Assembly (NCBI GenBank): GCA_017942165.1
Contig: JAGKSB010000004.1
Location: 62,001-126,000 of the forward strand
Length of the DNA: 64,000 nt
Direction: 5' to 3'
DNA from: Rhinopithecimicrobium faecis
Lineage (GTDB): Bacteria > Bacteroidota > Bacteroidia > Sphingobacteriales > Sphingobacteriaceae
The notes under the pieces were generated by a model, which did not search any database, had not been told where the DNA came from, and worked only from the letters and a program-made list of their open reading frames with translations. The translations under genes and the position numbers were made by a program. Positions 45,326 through 54,477 of this stretch are shown here, piece by piece. Position 1 is the first letter of the stretch, and every line of letters begins with the position of its first letter.

Positions 45326-45422
45326 GCTACAAGTTAATAAATAATTGAGAGAATAGTTTTTAAGCAAAGAAGTTTCCTAGAATTTCCTATCTTTGAACAA
45401 TTTTAAAAAATTTGCACAATCC

Positions 45423-46523
45423 ATGGCTTTACAATGCGGTATAGTAGGCCTACCAAACGTAGGTAAATCAACATTATTCAATTGCTTGTCCAATGCAAAA
45501 GCACAAGCAGCCAATTTCCCATTTTGTACAATCGAACCGAATGTCGGTGTAATTACAGTACCCGATGCGCGTCTTAATAAATTAGCAGAGTTAGTAAATC
45601 CACAACGTATCGTTCCAAATACGATTGAAATTGTGGATATCGCTGGCCTTGTTAAAGGAGCTTCTAAAGGAGAAGGTTTAGGAAACCAATTCTTAGGTAA
45701 TATCCGTACAACAAATGCTATCATACACGTATTACGTTGTTTTGATGATGGAAATGTTATTCACGTAGATGGTTCAGTAGACCCTATTCGTGATAAAGAA
45801 ATTATCGATACTGAATTACAGTTAAAGGATTTAGATACGGTAATTAAACGCATTCAGAAAGTCGAGAAAATGGCTAAAACTGGAGGCGATAAAGACGCTA
45901 AGAAGACCTTTGAGATTCTTTCTATAGTAAAAACACACTTAGAGGCAGGTAAATCTGCACGTACTGCAGCTATTGAAGCTGAAGACTTCGAATTTATTGA
46001 AGACTTAGCGCTATTAACAGTTAAACCTGTACTATACGTATGTAACGTAGATGAGGCTTCTGTAAATACGGGTAATGCGTATGTAGAGCGTGTTCGTGAG
46101 GCAGTGAAAGATGAGAAAGCAGAAGTATTAATTATCTCTGCACAGATTGAATCTGAAATTGCTCAATTAGAAAGCTACGATGAGCGTCAGATGTTCTTAG
46201 ACGACTTAGGTTTAGAAGAGTCAGGTGTTCACAAATTAATTCGTGCAGCATACTCCCTGTTAAACTTAGCTACTTACTTCACTGCAGGTGTTCAAGAAGT
46301 ACGTGCTTGGACCATTGAATTAGGATTTACAGCGCCACAGGCTGCCGGTGTAATTCATACGGACTTTGAAAAAGGATTTATCCGTGCTGAAGTAATTAAA
46401 TACGAAGATTTCGTTGCTTTAGGTTCTGAAGCAGCTTGTAAAGAGGCGGGAAAATTATCTGTTGAAGGTAAGACATATGTTGTTGAGGACGGTGATATTA
46501 TGCACTTCCGCTTTAACGTCTAA
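45423..46523 (+). CDS. ychF: Redox-responsive ATPase YchF (Obg family)
   Basis: A 366-residue YchF/OLA1 NTPase, which binds ribosomes and hydrolyses ATP. P-loop GLPNVGKST is at the N-terminus, G2/G3 are in DIAGLVKGAS, and the TGS domain is at the C-terminus (VRAWTIELGFTAPQAAGVIH). ATG 45423 gives a protein of normal length (about 363); the earlier ATG adds ten residues not in the family. Confidence 0.96.
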   Translation: MALQCGIVGLPNVGKSTLFNCLSNAKAQAANFPFCTIEPNVGVITVPDARLNKLAELVNPQRIVPNTIEIVDIAGLVKGASKGEGLGNQFLGNIRTTNAIIHVLRCFDDGNVIHVDGSVDPIRDKEIIDTELQLKDLDTVIKRIQKVEKMAKTGGDKDAKKTFEILSIVKTHLEAGKSARTAAIEAEDFEFIEDLALLTVKPVLYVCNVDEASVNTGNAYVERVREAVKDEKAEVLIISAQIESEIAQLESYDERQMFLDDLGLEESGVHKLIRAAYSLLNLATYFTAGVQEVRAWTIELGFTAPQAAGVIHTDFEKGFIRAEVIKYEDFVALGSEAACKEAGKLSVEGKTYVVEDGDIMHFRFNV

Positions 46524-46560
46524 TTTGGTCTATTAATAACAGCCATAATAAGGGTATAAA

Positions 46561-46605
46561 AAAGCCACTAACGCATATTTCTATATGTGTTAGTGGCTTT
46601 TTTTT
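46561..46605 (+). terminator. Rho-independent terminator of ychF
   Basis: A long perfect stem, AAAGCCACTAACGCATAT with ATATGTGTTAGTGGCTTT (one G:T pair), followed by a T tract. Also serves the convergent DUF2490 gene. Confidence 0.9.
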
Positions 46606-46615
46606 ATGGGCTATT

Positions 46616-47332
46616 TTAATCCTGTGTAGCGCCTAATTTAAAGTTGTGATGTAAGGAGAGCAAGACTTGATTCGTACCTGATTGCCCCTTTACATTTTGA
46701 CGCATATAGCCTATTTGAACCCCTAAGTTATCTCGTAACTTATAGCCCACACCACTGTATAATCGATTCCGATCGAAGCCTGTATCTGAAGGGCTTGAAG
46801 GAACTCCAATAAGCTGCTCTCCACCATATATCGCATTGATAAATAACTCATTATATAACGCTGCGTAAACGCCTCCTGCTGCCATTTTCTTCGGCGTAAG
46901 TGGAATATCTAAAAATAAACTGTAGCGCGCACGACCTGAAAACTGACGATTTTCCACAAAACGCTCCTCCATCCGGAATCTATGACGCAATTGAAGTATA
47001 GATATCTGATGCTTAATGAGAGCCTCTTGATAGATACGGTTTTCCGAAAATGGCGCATTGGGCGATCCCATTTTCTCATTATGTACATACGCATATCCAG
47101 CCGTTAAAGCGACTTTTTTACTCATGTTATATTGCAGACCAAAGCGCAGTAAGGTTTGGTTATGGTCGCCGATAAACTGATGATCTCGTAGTTGTAACTC
47201 ATGATGAAGGGCAAATTTAGAATTCCCCAGCTGGGTATTTCCAAAATAAATTAGCCAACCTTTTGGGGATTGTGCAAGACATGCGCTACTCATAAAAAGT
47301 AGCATGAAAAATGATAAAATAAAGGAATGCAT
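46616..47332 (-). CDS. DUF2490 outer-membrane protein
   Basis: A 238-residue exported protein (signal SFFMLLFMSSACLAQ) with repeated aromatic-ended beta strands, as in the DUF2490 barrel family of Bacteroidota: FALHHELQLRDH, LLRFGLQYNMSKKVALTAGYAY, ISILQLRHRFRMEERF and the C-terminal LLSLHHNFKL. It is probably an eight- to ten-stranded outer-membrane barrel. A signal-rich, hairpin-containing leader lies upstream. Function is unknown. Confidence 0.88.
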   Translation of the reverse strand: MHSFILSFFMLLFMSSACLAQSPKGWLIYFGNTQLGNSKFALHHELQLRDHQFIGDHNQTLLRFGLQYNMSKKVALTAGYAYVHNEKMGSPNAPFSENRIYQEALIKHQISILQLRHRFRMEERFVENRQFSGRARYSLFLDIPLTPKKMAAGGVYAALYNELFINAIYGGEQLIGVPSSPSDTGFDRNRLYSGVGYKLRDNLGVQIGYMRQNVKGQSGTNQVLLSLHHNFKLGATQD

Positions 47333-47427
47333 CTAAATGTACGTTTGTTTACAAAATTTAAAGATATTGATTTAAAGCGTGTGAAGAATATATTCTTTGT
47401 AATAATTTCGAAATAGTAGCCCTCTTC

Positions 47428-47505
47428 GAAAAAAAGAAAAGCCTGAGAGAATCGGGCGATTTCCCAGGCTTTAAATACCTCTTTCGAGGCAATCAACCTA
47501 AACCT
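47428..47505 (-). ncRNA. Candidate small RNA A upstream of DUF2490
   Basis: On the minus strand a perfect TAnnTTTG -7 box (TATATTTG, 47510-47517) precedes a ~75-nt stretch. This contains a GAAA tetraloop hairpin (CCTCGAAAGAGG, 47479-47490) and a long terminator hairpin (AAAGCCTG with CAGGCTTT, extended inward by GGAAATCG/CGATTCTC with one mismatch), followed by a U-rich run (47428-47437). No ORF of note lies in it. An attenuated leader of the DUF2490 gene is an alternative. Confidence 0.4.
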
Positions 47506-47632
47506 AGGACAAATATAAGCGCTTTAGAAAACTTAGAAAAATTATATGGACTAAATTTTAAGAAATTGAAAATTAATGACACAGCACAGACAATCAGCGA
47601 GTTAAAGAAAATAGGGAAAATAAGATTTTTAA

Positions 47633-47704
47633 ACAAAAAAAAAGGTTTTCAAACGGGGAGAATGAAAACCTTTTAAACCAATTATAAACCTAAATTATGA
47701 TGGT
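47633..47704 (-). ncRNA. Candidate small RNA B upstream of ribE
   Basis: On the minus strand TAGATTTG (47708-47715) fits the -7 consensus, with CTTG 20 bp upstream (47736-47739) as the -33. About 70 nt on, a perfect terminator (AAAGGTTTTCA with TGAAAACCTTT) is followed by more than eight T residues. An imperfect palindrome, AGTGTA-TTTAT-TACACT (47718-47734), lies between -33 and -7. No gene is in this stretch. Confidence 0.4.
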
Positions 47705-47847
47705 GCAAATCTAAGTGTATTTATTACACTTTGCAAGTTTTTTCGAAAAAAAAATTCACTTTTTTTTTCCACGAATAAAAGCTCCCTATGGTTTTAAAGG
47801 CGATTTATAAATTTATCTCTGTATATTTGATTATAAAATTCTAATAT

Positions 47848-48438
47848 ATGTTTACAGGTATTATTGAGACTATTGGAGAGGTTTCTCGCATTGAGCAGGA
47901 AAATACAAACCTACACTTTTATATAAAATCCAACTTATCTTCCACCTTTAAGATCGATCAATCTGTCGCTCATAATGGGGTCTGCCTTACGGTAGTAGGC
48001 ATAGAAGATGATATACATAAAGTAACTGCCATCGACGAAACATTAAAGAAATCTACGCTTGGAAGTCTTCAAGTTGGCGACTTAATAAATATAGAACGCT
48101 GTACCCAAGCTGGGGGACGCTTTGATGGGCATATTGTCCAAGGGCATGTTGACCAAGTGGCACACTGTATTGCTAAAGAAGATCAAAATGGAAGCTGGCT
48201 ATTCACCTTTGAATATGAACGCAACAAAGAGAATATCACGGTAGAAAAAGGCTCTGTGACGGTGAATGGCATCTCCTTAACGGTGGTAGACTCGGGCATT
48301 AACCAATTTTCCGTAGCTATTATCCCCTACACCATTGAACATACCAACCTACAGCATGTTGCTGTTGGAAGTGTCGTGAATATAGAGTTTGATATTATTG
48401 GAAAATACGTTTCGAAGATAATGTCCCTAAGAGACTAA
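47848..48438 (+). CDS. ribE: Riboflavin synthase, alpha subunit
   Basis: A 196-residue riboflavin synthase made of two lumazine-binding repeats. The first begins MFTGIIETIGEVSRIE and has VAHNGVCLTV; the second has VNGISLTV and HIVQGHVDQ. It dismutates 6,7-dimethyl-8-ribityllumazine to riboflavin in the cytoplasm. Start and length are normal. No FMN riboswitch was found upstream. Confidence 0.96.
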   Translation: MFTGIIETIGEVSRIEQENTNLHFYIKSNLSSTFKIDQSVAHNGVCLTVVGIEDDIHKVTAIDETLKKSTLGSLQVGDLINIERCTQAGGRFDGHIVQGHVDQVAHCIAKEDQNGSWLFTFEYERNKENITVEKGSVTVNGISLTVVDSGINQFSVAIIPYTIEHTNLQHVAVGSVVNIEFDIIGKYVSKIMSLRD

Positions 48439-48441
48439 AAT

Positions 48442-48480
48442 TAAAAGCCCCAAAAAGTAACTTACTTCTTGGGGCTTTTA
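48442..48480. terminator. Bidirectional terminator after ribE
   Basis: Stem TAAAAGCCCCAA with TTGGGGCTTTTA lies between convergent ribE and the chloride channel gene. Confidence 0.85.
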
Positions 48481-48515
48481 TAAATCCTGCATTTAACGAT
48501 AAATCCTGCATTTAA
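48480..48515. repeat. 17-bp direct repeat
   Basis: ATAAATCCTGCATTTAA occurs at 48480-48496 and again at 48499-48515, separated by CG. It lies in the 3' end region of the ClC gene. It may be a slippage product. Confidence 0.7.
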
Positions 48516-48518
48516 ATA

Positions 48519-50324
48519 TTAACTCAAATACGACCCTTGACGCATCAATAAAGAGCGATATTTATTGAATACGGAAGCCTTGGAAACAAAACCTAAATAA
48601 TGGCCTTCTTTATCCAATACGGGTAAAATCCAAACATCATCCTTGTTCATCTTGGCCATCACAATTTCCATATTTTCGGAGATACAGATAAAGTCCTTAG
48701 GCTTTTGCCCCAGGAGCTCAAATGCCTGATCCTTCCCTTCTACTTCACCCAATAAAATGGAAAATAGCTGTTCGGAATAAATCATGCTCAGAAATTTTCC
48801 GTCAGCATCTACAATAGGAAAGATATTACGCTTAGAATGGATAATGGCCGACTTGCGCATCTCTGGTGTCTCCTTCGGTGCAAGCACCACAAAGTTCTTC
48901 TCTAAGACATAGCGTATCTTCATCATACTTAGCACCGTTCGATCTTTATTTTCATACGACAACAGATCCCCCGACTCTGCCAACACCTTGGTATAAATAG
49001 AGTGCTTAAGAACACTGCGGTTAATCAAATAAGAAATCGACGCCACGATCATTAAAGGTACCATCAGGGTGTAGCCCCCTGTAATTTCTGCAATTAAAAA
49101 TATCCCTGTTAACGGTGCATGCATAATGCCCGATAGAGCGCCCGCCATACCCGCCATCGTAAAGTTAGGAACATTTAACTCCACCATACCGGTAAGATTA
49201 ACGCCGTAGGAGAATGCAAAGCCCAAAAGACCTCCCATAACTAAACTAGGGCCAAAAACACCCCCATTGCCCCCGCCATTTAAGGTGAATAACGCCGCAA
49301 ATGACTTTGTAAATAAGGTCAATACCGTATAAGCCAATACCACAATACCTATATCTTTATACTCTGCAAAAAGAGAGTTTTTAACAATAGCGTCAAATTT
49401 CCCATCCAAGATGTTTTGAATAGCGATATACCCCTCCCCATAAAGGGTTGGAAATAGGAAAATCATTAGCCCCAAAGAAATCCCTGAAACCCACACCTTC
49501 GTATAAGGGTTTCGTATTTTCCCGAAAAGCTTCTTTATTGTCGTGGATATTTTCGCAAAATAGATGGTGTAAGCGCCGACAACCAATGCCAGAAGCACAT
49601 AGAATAATAAAGCCCCCATCTCCCAGTCTGAAGTGGCTGCATGGAATAATGGCTCAGCATAAAGTATGCGCGAAATGACAGCTGCAACAGCGGCAGAGAT
49701 TAATAAGGGAATAAATATAGGGATAGAGAATTCTGGAAGAAGTATCTCTATGGCAAATACCATTCCCGCTAAAGGACTATTAAAAGCGCCAGAAATACCT
49801 GCTGCTGCACCACAGGCAAGCAACATCGTAACCTCCTTATACTGTAAGCCAAAAAAACGAGCCGTATTTGAGCCTATCGCGGATCCTGAAAGCGCTATGG
49901 GAGCCTCCAATCCTGAGGACCCACCAAAGCCCACGGTAATGGCTGAGGTGATAATCTGTGAAAAAATATTGTGTGAAGGTATACGTGAAGATTTCCTGGA
50001 AATAGCATATATAATAGGCGTTATCCCATGCTCCAACTTCTTTCCTTTTAAGAACTTACGCACATAAAGCACACTCAATAAGATCCCTATCAACGGGAAT
50101 ATCAAATAAATAGAATACTTGTAATGCCAGTCTATATCGTCTTGAAGGGTACGCGCAATAAAATGCGTCATACCTTTTAATATGGAAGCCGCAATCCCCC
50201 CGAAAATACCGACAATAACAGCGAGTACAATAATAAAATTTTGGTTAGAAATCTTATTCATACGCCATTGATTGACCTTCATTAAGCGGACTGTGAATCG
50301 ATGCTTCAGCTGCTGTAAACCCAT
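48519..50324 (-). CDS. ClC-family chloride channel/antiporter with CBS pair
   Basis: A 601-residue ClC protein with about 11 hydrophobic helices and two C-terminal CBS domains (about 470-590). Motif GLEAPIAL carries the gating glutamate in the place of GREGP, and GNGGVFGPSLVMGG is the GxFxP motif. The central Tyr cannot be assigned by eye. It exchanges Cl- for H+ or conducts Cl-. It lies 6 bp after oxyR on the same strand, so they are co-transcribed, linking it to peroxide or acid stress. Confidence 0.93.
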   Translation of the reverse strand: MGLQQLKHRFTVRLMKVNQWRMNKISNQNFIIVLAVIVGIFGGIAASILKGMTHFIARTLQDDIDWHYKYSIYLIFPLIGILLSVLYVRKFLKGKKLEHGITPIIYAISRKSSRIPSHNIFSQIITSAITVGFGGSSGLEAPIALSGSAIGSNTARFFGLQYKEVTMLLACGAAAGISGAFNSPLAGMVFAIEILLPEFSIPIFIPLLISAAVAAVISRILYAEPLFHAATSDWEMGALLFYVLLALVVGAYTIYFAKISTTIKKLFGKIRNPYTKVWVSGISLGLMIFLFPTLYGEGYIAIQNILDGKFDAIVKNSLFAEYKDIGIVVLAYTVLTLFTKSFAALFTLNGGGNGGVFGPSLVMGGLLGFAFSYGVNLTGMVELNVPNFTMAGMAGALSGIMHAPLTGIFLIAEITGGYTLMVPLMIVASISYLINRSVLKHSIYTKVLAESGDLLSYENKDRTVLSMMKIRYVLEKNFVVLAPKETPEMRKSAIIHSKRNIFPIVDADGKFLSMIYSEQLFSILLGEVEGKDQAFELLGQKPKDFICISENMEIVMAKMNKDDVWILPVLDKEGHYLGFVSKASVFNKYRSLLMRQGSYLS

Positions 50325-50330
50325 GTGATG

Positions 50331-51269
50331 TTATTGAAAACTTAATATTTCCTTTTTACGTTTGTTCTTAAATCGCTCGGGTATAACTGCCAAGATCTCC
50401 TTCTGTAGTGCCTGAATAGCCTGACGCTTCACATAATTCTGTGTCGTCACGATGGCAATCTCACGTACAGGCTCTGGGGATTTGAAATATCTTATCTTCT
50501 GAAGCTGCTCCTCATCATAATTTAACACCGACAACTCCGGAAGAATTGTTATGCCGGAATTAATATCCACCATACGCTTTAACGTCTCCACAGAGCCTGT
50601 ATTGTATTCAAAGGTCCCTGAATTATCCTGATTATGTTTATGATGGCAGATATTTAGCACCTGCCCACGCATACAATGCCCCTCATTTAATAACCACAAC
50701 TTCTCCTCAGCGATATCATCAGGATTCAACATCTTCTTGGAAAACAAAGGACTCTTCTCCGAGACATAAGCGACAAAATTTTCGTAAAATAAAGGCGTCT
50801 CCATAATAGAAGGATCTTGCAAAGGTGTAGATAGAATACCGCAGTCTAAAATGCCCACTTTTAACTCGTGGACAATACGCTCTGTCGTATACTCCCAAAT
50901 CTGCAGCTGCAACTTAGGATACTTCTCCATAAAAGTAGTCAATACATCGGGCAACAGATAGGGAGCAATGGTTGGTATAACCCCAATCTTTAGGTCCCCC
51001 TCTAACTCGCCTTTTTTATCTTGAACAATTTCTGGAATTTTTTTACTCTCGGTAAGGACAATACGTGCTTGCTGAATGATCTTCTCCCCGATTAATGTGG
51101 GTACAACAGGTTGCCGACTTCGGTCAAATATTTTTGCTCCTAAAGATTCTTCCAACTTCTGGATTTGCATGCTTAGCGTGGGCTGCGTTACAAAACATTT
51201 TTCTGCGGCTGCAACAAAACTACGATAAGTGTCTACAGCTATAATATATTCTAATTGGATGAGTGTCAT
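50331..51269 (-). CDS. oxyR: Hydrogen-peroxide-responsive LysR regulator
   Basis: A 312-residue LysR-type regulator with an N-terminal HTH (SFVAAAEKCFVTQPTLSMQIQKLE) and a two-cysteine redox centre: GHCMRGQVLNIC gives cysteines nine residues apart near 198 and 207, the same spacing and context as E. coli OxyR Cys199/Cys208. It would activate peroxide-defence genes on disulfide formation. It starts 107 bp from the S46 peptidase, divergently transcribed. Confidence 0.92.
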   Translation of the reverse strand: MTLIQLEYIIAVDTYRSFVAAAEKCFVTQPTLSMQIQKLEESLGAKIFDRSRQPVVPTLIGEKIIQQARIVLTESKKIPEIVQDKKGELEGDLKIGVIPTIAPYLLPDVLTTFMEKYPKLQLQIWEYTTERIVHELKVGILDCGILSTPLQDPSIMETPLFYENFVAYVSEKSPLFSKKMLNPDDIAEEKLWLLNEGHCMRGQVLNICHHKHNQDNSGTFEYNTGSVETLKRMVDINSGITILPELSVLNYDEEQLQKIRYFKSPEPVREIAIVTTQNYVKRQAIQALQKEILAVIPERFKNKRKKEILSFQ

Positions 51270-51376
51270 GCAATCGATCTTGTTTGTACAAAAGTACTAA
51301 ACATTTTCTATTTTGCTTATCTTTGAGCTCAACTCATTTTAGTTGCCTACACAAATAGTAAGTATAGTCATTAACT

Positions 51377-53545
51377 ATGAAATTTTTATCAAAGAAAAAT
51401 AGCGTTTTAGCCTTCCTTTTAGCTGCGGGAGGTTTACATATTGCAGCCACGAATCCGGATGAAGGTATGTACCCACTTTCTGATTTAAACCGTGCAAACT
51501 TAAAAGGTGCTGGTTTAAAAATAACACAGAAAGATATTTACAACCCTGGACAGATTGGATTAGTAGATGCCTTAGTCCGTGTATCGGGATGTACAGGTTC
51601 CTTCGTTTCAAATAATGGGCTTCTTATCACCAATCATCACTGCGCCTTCTCAGCGGTGCAGCTGGCAAGTACGGCCTTAAATGATTACTTGAAGAATGGT
51701 TTCGTTGCCAACAATCGGGAACAAGAGATCGAAGCACGTGGCTTAAGTATCCGTATCACAGATTCCTATACGGATGTGTCGGCAGAAATATTAGCCGCTG
51801 TAGCTACTATTACAGACCCTTCTGAACGCATCCGCGTGATCGCCGCAAAGAGAGCATCCCTTGTTAAGGAAGCGGAAGCAAAAGATCCAACCATCAAAGC
51901 GGAAGTCTCAGAAATGTTTATCGGTAAATCGTATGTTCTTTTCCGCTATAAGACGATTGAAGATGTACGTTTAGTATATATCCCTCGCCAAGATATTGGT
52001 GAGTTTGGGGGTGAAACGGACAACTGGATATGGCCACGCCACACCGGAGACTACTCCTTCTTACGTGCTTATGTTGGGAAAGATGGCTCTCCAGCAAAAT
52101 ATTCCAAAGACAATGTCCCTTATGAACCGAAGAAATTCTTAAAAGTAAACCCACAAGGGGTTAAGGAAAATGATTTCGTATTTATTCTTGGATACCCTGG
52201 CCGCACATTTAGACACCGCCCAGCATCCTATATTCAATACCAACAGCAGTTTTTACTTCCCTACCAATCAGAACTTAATGACTTCCAAAATCGTACGATG
52301 GAGGAAGCAGGAAAAGCGGATAGAAATATCGCGCTAGCCCTAGCTACACGCATTAAAAGAAATGCCAACGTAATGAAAAATTACCGCGGGAAGTTAAAAG
52401 GCCTACGTAATATCAACCTCCTGGCGACAAAACAAAAAGAAGATGAAGCCCTGAATAACTTTATTCAAAATAATCCTTCATTAAAGGGTCAATACGGCAC
52501 ACTGATGACCGATATCAACGCCTTATATACGCTGACATATACAGATGCTTATAAGGAACTATGGTTGAATAATATCTATACGAGCACCAGCCTTTTTCAA
52601 GTGGCTAAGGAGCTTAACAATTTTAAAGCAGCCCTCGCTTCACGCTCTACGGAAGCTGAAAAAATGGACTTTTTCACAAAAAATAGCCCTGCGCTAAAGA
52701 CGAAGTTGAACAGCATTTATGAGAGTTTCCAGCTTTCAGTAGACCAAAAGATTGCAAGTCATATGTTTACCCAAGCACTTTCTTTTGATGCGGCAAATAC
52801 GATCCCTTCCATGGCTAAGTTAGGCTTTAAAGACAGCGCGCAAGCTACTGCTTTTGTGACTACTACTTTTCAGAAATCAGCACTAGCGAATAGTCAGCAG
52901 CTGCTCGCGCAGGTGCTCAGCTCAGCTGCTGCTGTACAAAATTTCCAAGACCCTCTTCTAACGCTACAAGCGAGCATCGATCAGGATGTGAAAGGTTTTG
53001 CTAAAGAACAACAACGCCGTGAAGGTCAACTGAATAAGCTGATGGGCGACTATGTTGCAGTAAAAGAGCAGTTTCAATCCAAGAACTTTATTCCTGACGC
53101 AAACTCCACTCTCCGCTTAACATATGGTCATGTTAAAGGATACACCCCTGTCGATGGAAGCTATATGAAGCCTTTTACCACGGTCAAAGGTATTTTGGAA
53201 AAAGGAAATAGCGACAACGAAGAATTTGGCTATCCGGAAGCTATTAAGACGGCTTGGTTAGCGAAGAATTTTGGTGCTTATGAAATGAAGAGCCTCGGTG
53301 ACGTGCCTGTAAATATGCTATATAATATGGATACCACGGGAGGAAACTCGGGCTCACCAATTATGAACAATCGTGGTGAACTGATTGGGGTCAACTTCGA
53401 CCGCTCCTACGATGCCACCATTAATGATTTCGCTTGGAACGATGCCTACAGCCGAAGTATTGGCGTAGACATCCGCTACGTACTTTGGGTAGCCGATAAA
53501 ATTGATAACGCGCAATTTATCCTCAAAGAGATGGGCGTAAAATAA
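51377..53545 (+). CDS. S46 dipeptidyl-peptidase, DPP11-type specificity
   Basis: A 722-residue exported S46 serine peptidase of the DPP7/DPP11 family. The catalytic His is in ITNHHCA (about residue 86), and the Ser in GGNSGSPIM (about 656). Arg is at NFDR, in the position where DPP11 enzymes have Arg673 and DPP7 enzymes have Gly, so it should release Asp/Glu-Xaa dipeptides. An N-terminal signal-like stretch is present (VLAFLLAAGGLHIAA). It feeds amino acid catabolism in the periplasm. A terminator follows. Confidence 0.92.
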   Translation: MKFLSKKNSVLAFLLAAGGLHIAATNPDEGMYPLSDLNRANLKGAGLKITQKDIYNPGQIGLVDALVRVSGCTGSFVSNNGLLITNHHCAFSAVQLASTALNDYLKNGFVANNREQEIEARGLSIRITDSYTDVSAEILAAVATITDPSERIRVIAAKRASLVKEAEAKDPTIKAEVSEMFIGKSYVLFRYKTIEDVRLVYIPRQDIGEFGGETDNWIWPRHTGDYSFLRAYVGKDGSPAKYSKDNVPYEPKKFLKVNPQGVKENDFVFILGYPGRTFRHRPASYIQYQQQFLLPYQSELNDFQNRTMEEAGKADRNIALALATRIKRNANVMKNYRGKLKGLRNINLLATKQKEDEALNNFIQNNPSLKGQYGTLMTDINALYTLTYTDAYKELWLNNIYTSTSLFQVAKELNNFKAALASRSTEAEKMDFFTKNSPALKTKLNSIYESFQLSVDQKIASHMFTQALSFDAANTIPSMAKLGFKDSAQATAFVTTTFQKSALANSQQLLAQVLSSAAAVQNFQDPLLTLQASIDQDVKGFAKEQQRREGQLNKLMGDYVAVKEQFQSKNFIPDANSTLRLTYGHVKGYTPVDGSYMKPFTTVKGILEKGNSDNEEFGYPEAIKTAWLAKNFGAYEMKSLGDVPVNMLYNMDTTGGNSGSPIMNNRGELIGVNFDRSYDATINDFAWNDAYSRSIGVDIRYVLWVADKIDNAQFILKEMGVK

Positions 53546-53558
53546 GATTCCACAGCAA

Positions 53559-53588
53559 ACAGCCGTATGCTATACGGCTGTTTTTTTT
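53559..53588 (+). terminator. Rho-independent terminator
   Basis: Perfect stem ACAGCCGTAT, loop GCT, ATACGGCTGT, then eight T residues. It ends the S46 peptidase gene. Confidence 0.92.
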
Positions 53589-53620
53589 CACATATCCAAT
53601 AACTAATTACCGTAAAGCTT

Positions 53621-54430
53621 ATGCCACACGAAATTCCCGCAGTAGAAGCTACGCCAGCAAAGGCTTTTGAACGCTTATTAACCGTTATGAACACCCTGCG
53701 AGCGCACTGTCCTTGGGATAAAAAACAAACCATGGAAAGCCTAAGACTACTCACCATTGAGGAACTCTATGAGCTTACAGATGCGATCTTAGAGCAGGAT
53801 ATGGTAGAGGTGAAAAAGGAACTGGGCGATATGTTGATGCACCTGGTATTCTACGCTAAGATTGCTGATGAGCAGAAAGCATTTACCATTACCGATGCCC
53901 TAAATTCTGTATGTGACAAACTGATCTCCCGCCATCCACATATTTACAGCGATGTGACTGTGGAAGATGACGAGCAAGTAAAGACTAATTGGGAAGCGTT
54001 AAAATTAAAAGAGGGCAATAAATCCGTGCTTGCAGGAGTGCCCAAAAGCCTTCCAGCCCTTGTGAAAGCCTACCGCATTCAAGATAAAGCACGCGGTGTA
54101 GGTTTTGACTGGGATGATAAAAAAGAAGTCTGGGCAAAAGTCGAAGAAGAGCTCGCTGAATTTAAAGCCGAATTTAATATTGAGGAGCAGCAGGCACATG
54201 ATATTGAAAAAGCAGAAGCCGAATTTGGTGACCTCCTATTTTCCTTAATTAACTACGCAAGACATATAGGTATAAATCCTGAAAATGCCCTTGAGCGCAC
54301 AAATAAGAAATTTATTAGCCGTTTTAACCATGTGGAAATGCGTGCTGCAGAAAATCATCAGCAGCTCCAAGACCTGGACTTAGCAACGATGGACAGCTAC
54401 TGGAACGAGGCAAAAAAACTCGGAAAATAA
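53621..54430 (+). CDS. mazG: Nucleoside triphosphate pyrophosphohydrolase
   Basis: A 269-residue MazG that hydrolyses (d)NTPs to (d)NMP and PPi, clearing damaged nucleotides or modulating (p)ppGpp. Two MazG-like EExxE...ExxD repeats are visible: IEELYELTDAILEQDMVEVKKELGDMLMHL and EEELAEFKAEF with EFGDLLFSL. N-terminal CPWDKKQT is canonical. Length agrees with the family. Confidence 0.95.
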   Translation: MPHEIPAVEATPAKAFERLLTVMNTLRAHCPWDKKQTMESLRLLTIEELYELTDAILEQDMVEVKKELGDMLMHLVFYAKIADEQKAFTITDALNSVCDKLISRHPHIYSDVTVEDDEQVKTNWEALKLKEGNKSVLAGVPKSLPALVKAYRIQDKARGVGFDWDDKKEVWAKVEEELAEFKAEFNIEEQQAHDIEKAEAEFGDLLFSLINYARHIGINPENALERTNKKFISRFNHVEMRAAENHQQLQDLDLATMDSYWNEAKKLGK

Positions 54431-54477
54431 CGTTGCACCCATCAATTATCATTATTATTAATTAAATTCGCAACAAT

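Noticed and set aside
47700..47847. FMN (RFN) riboswitch before ribE
   Set aside because: The conserved core of the RFN element (such as GGGGCAGGG with the matching GACCGGCGG arm) was looked for in the leader and is not present.
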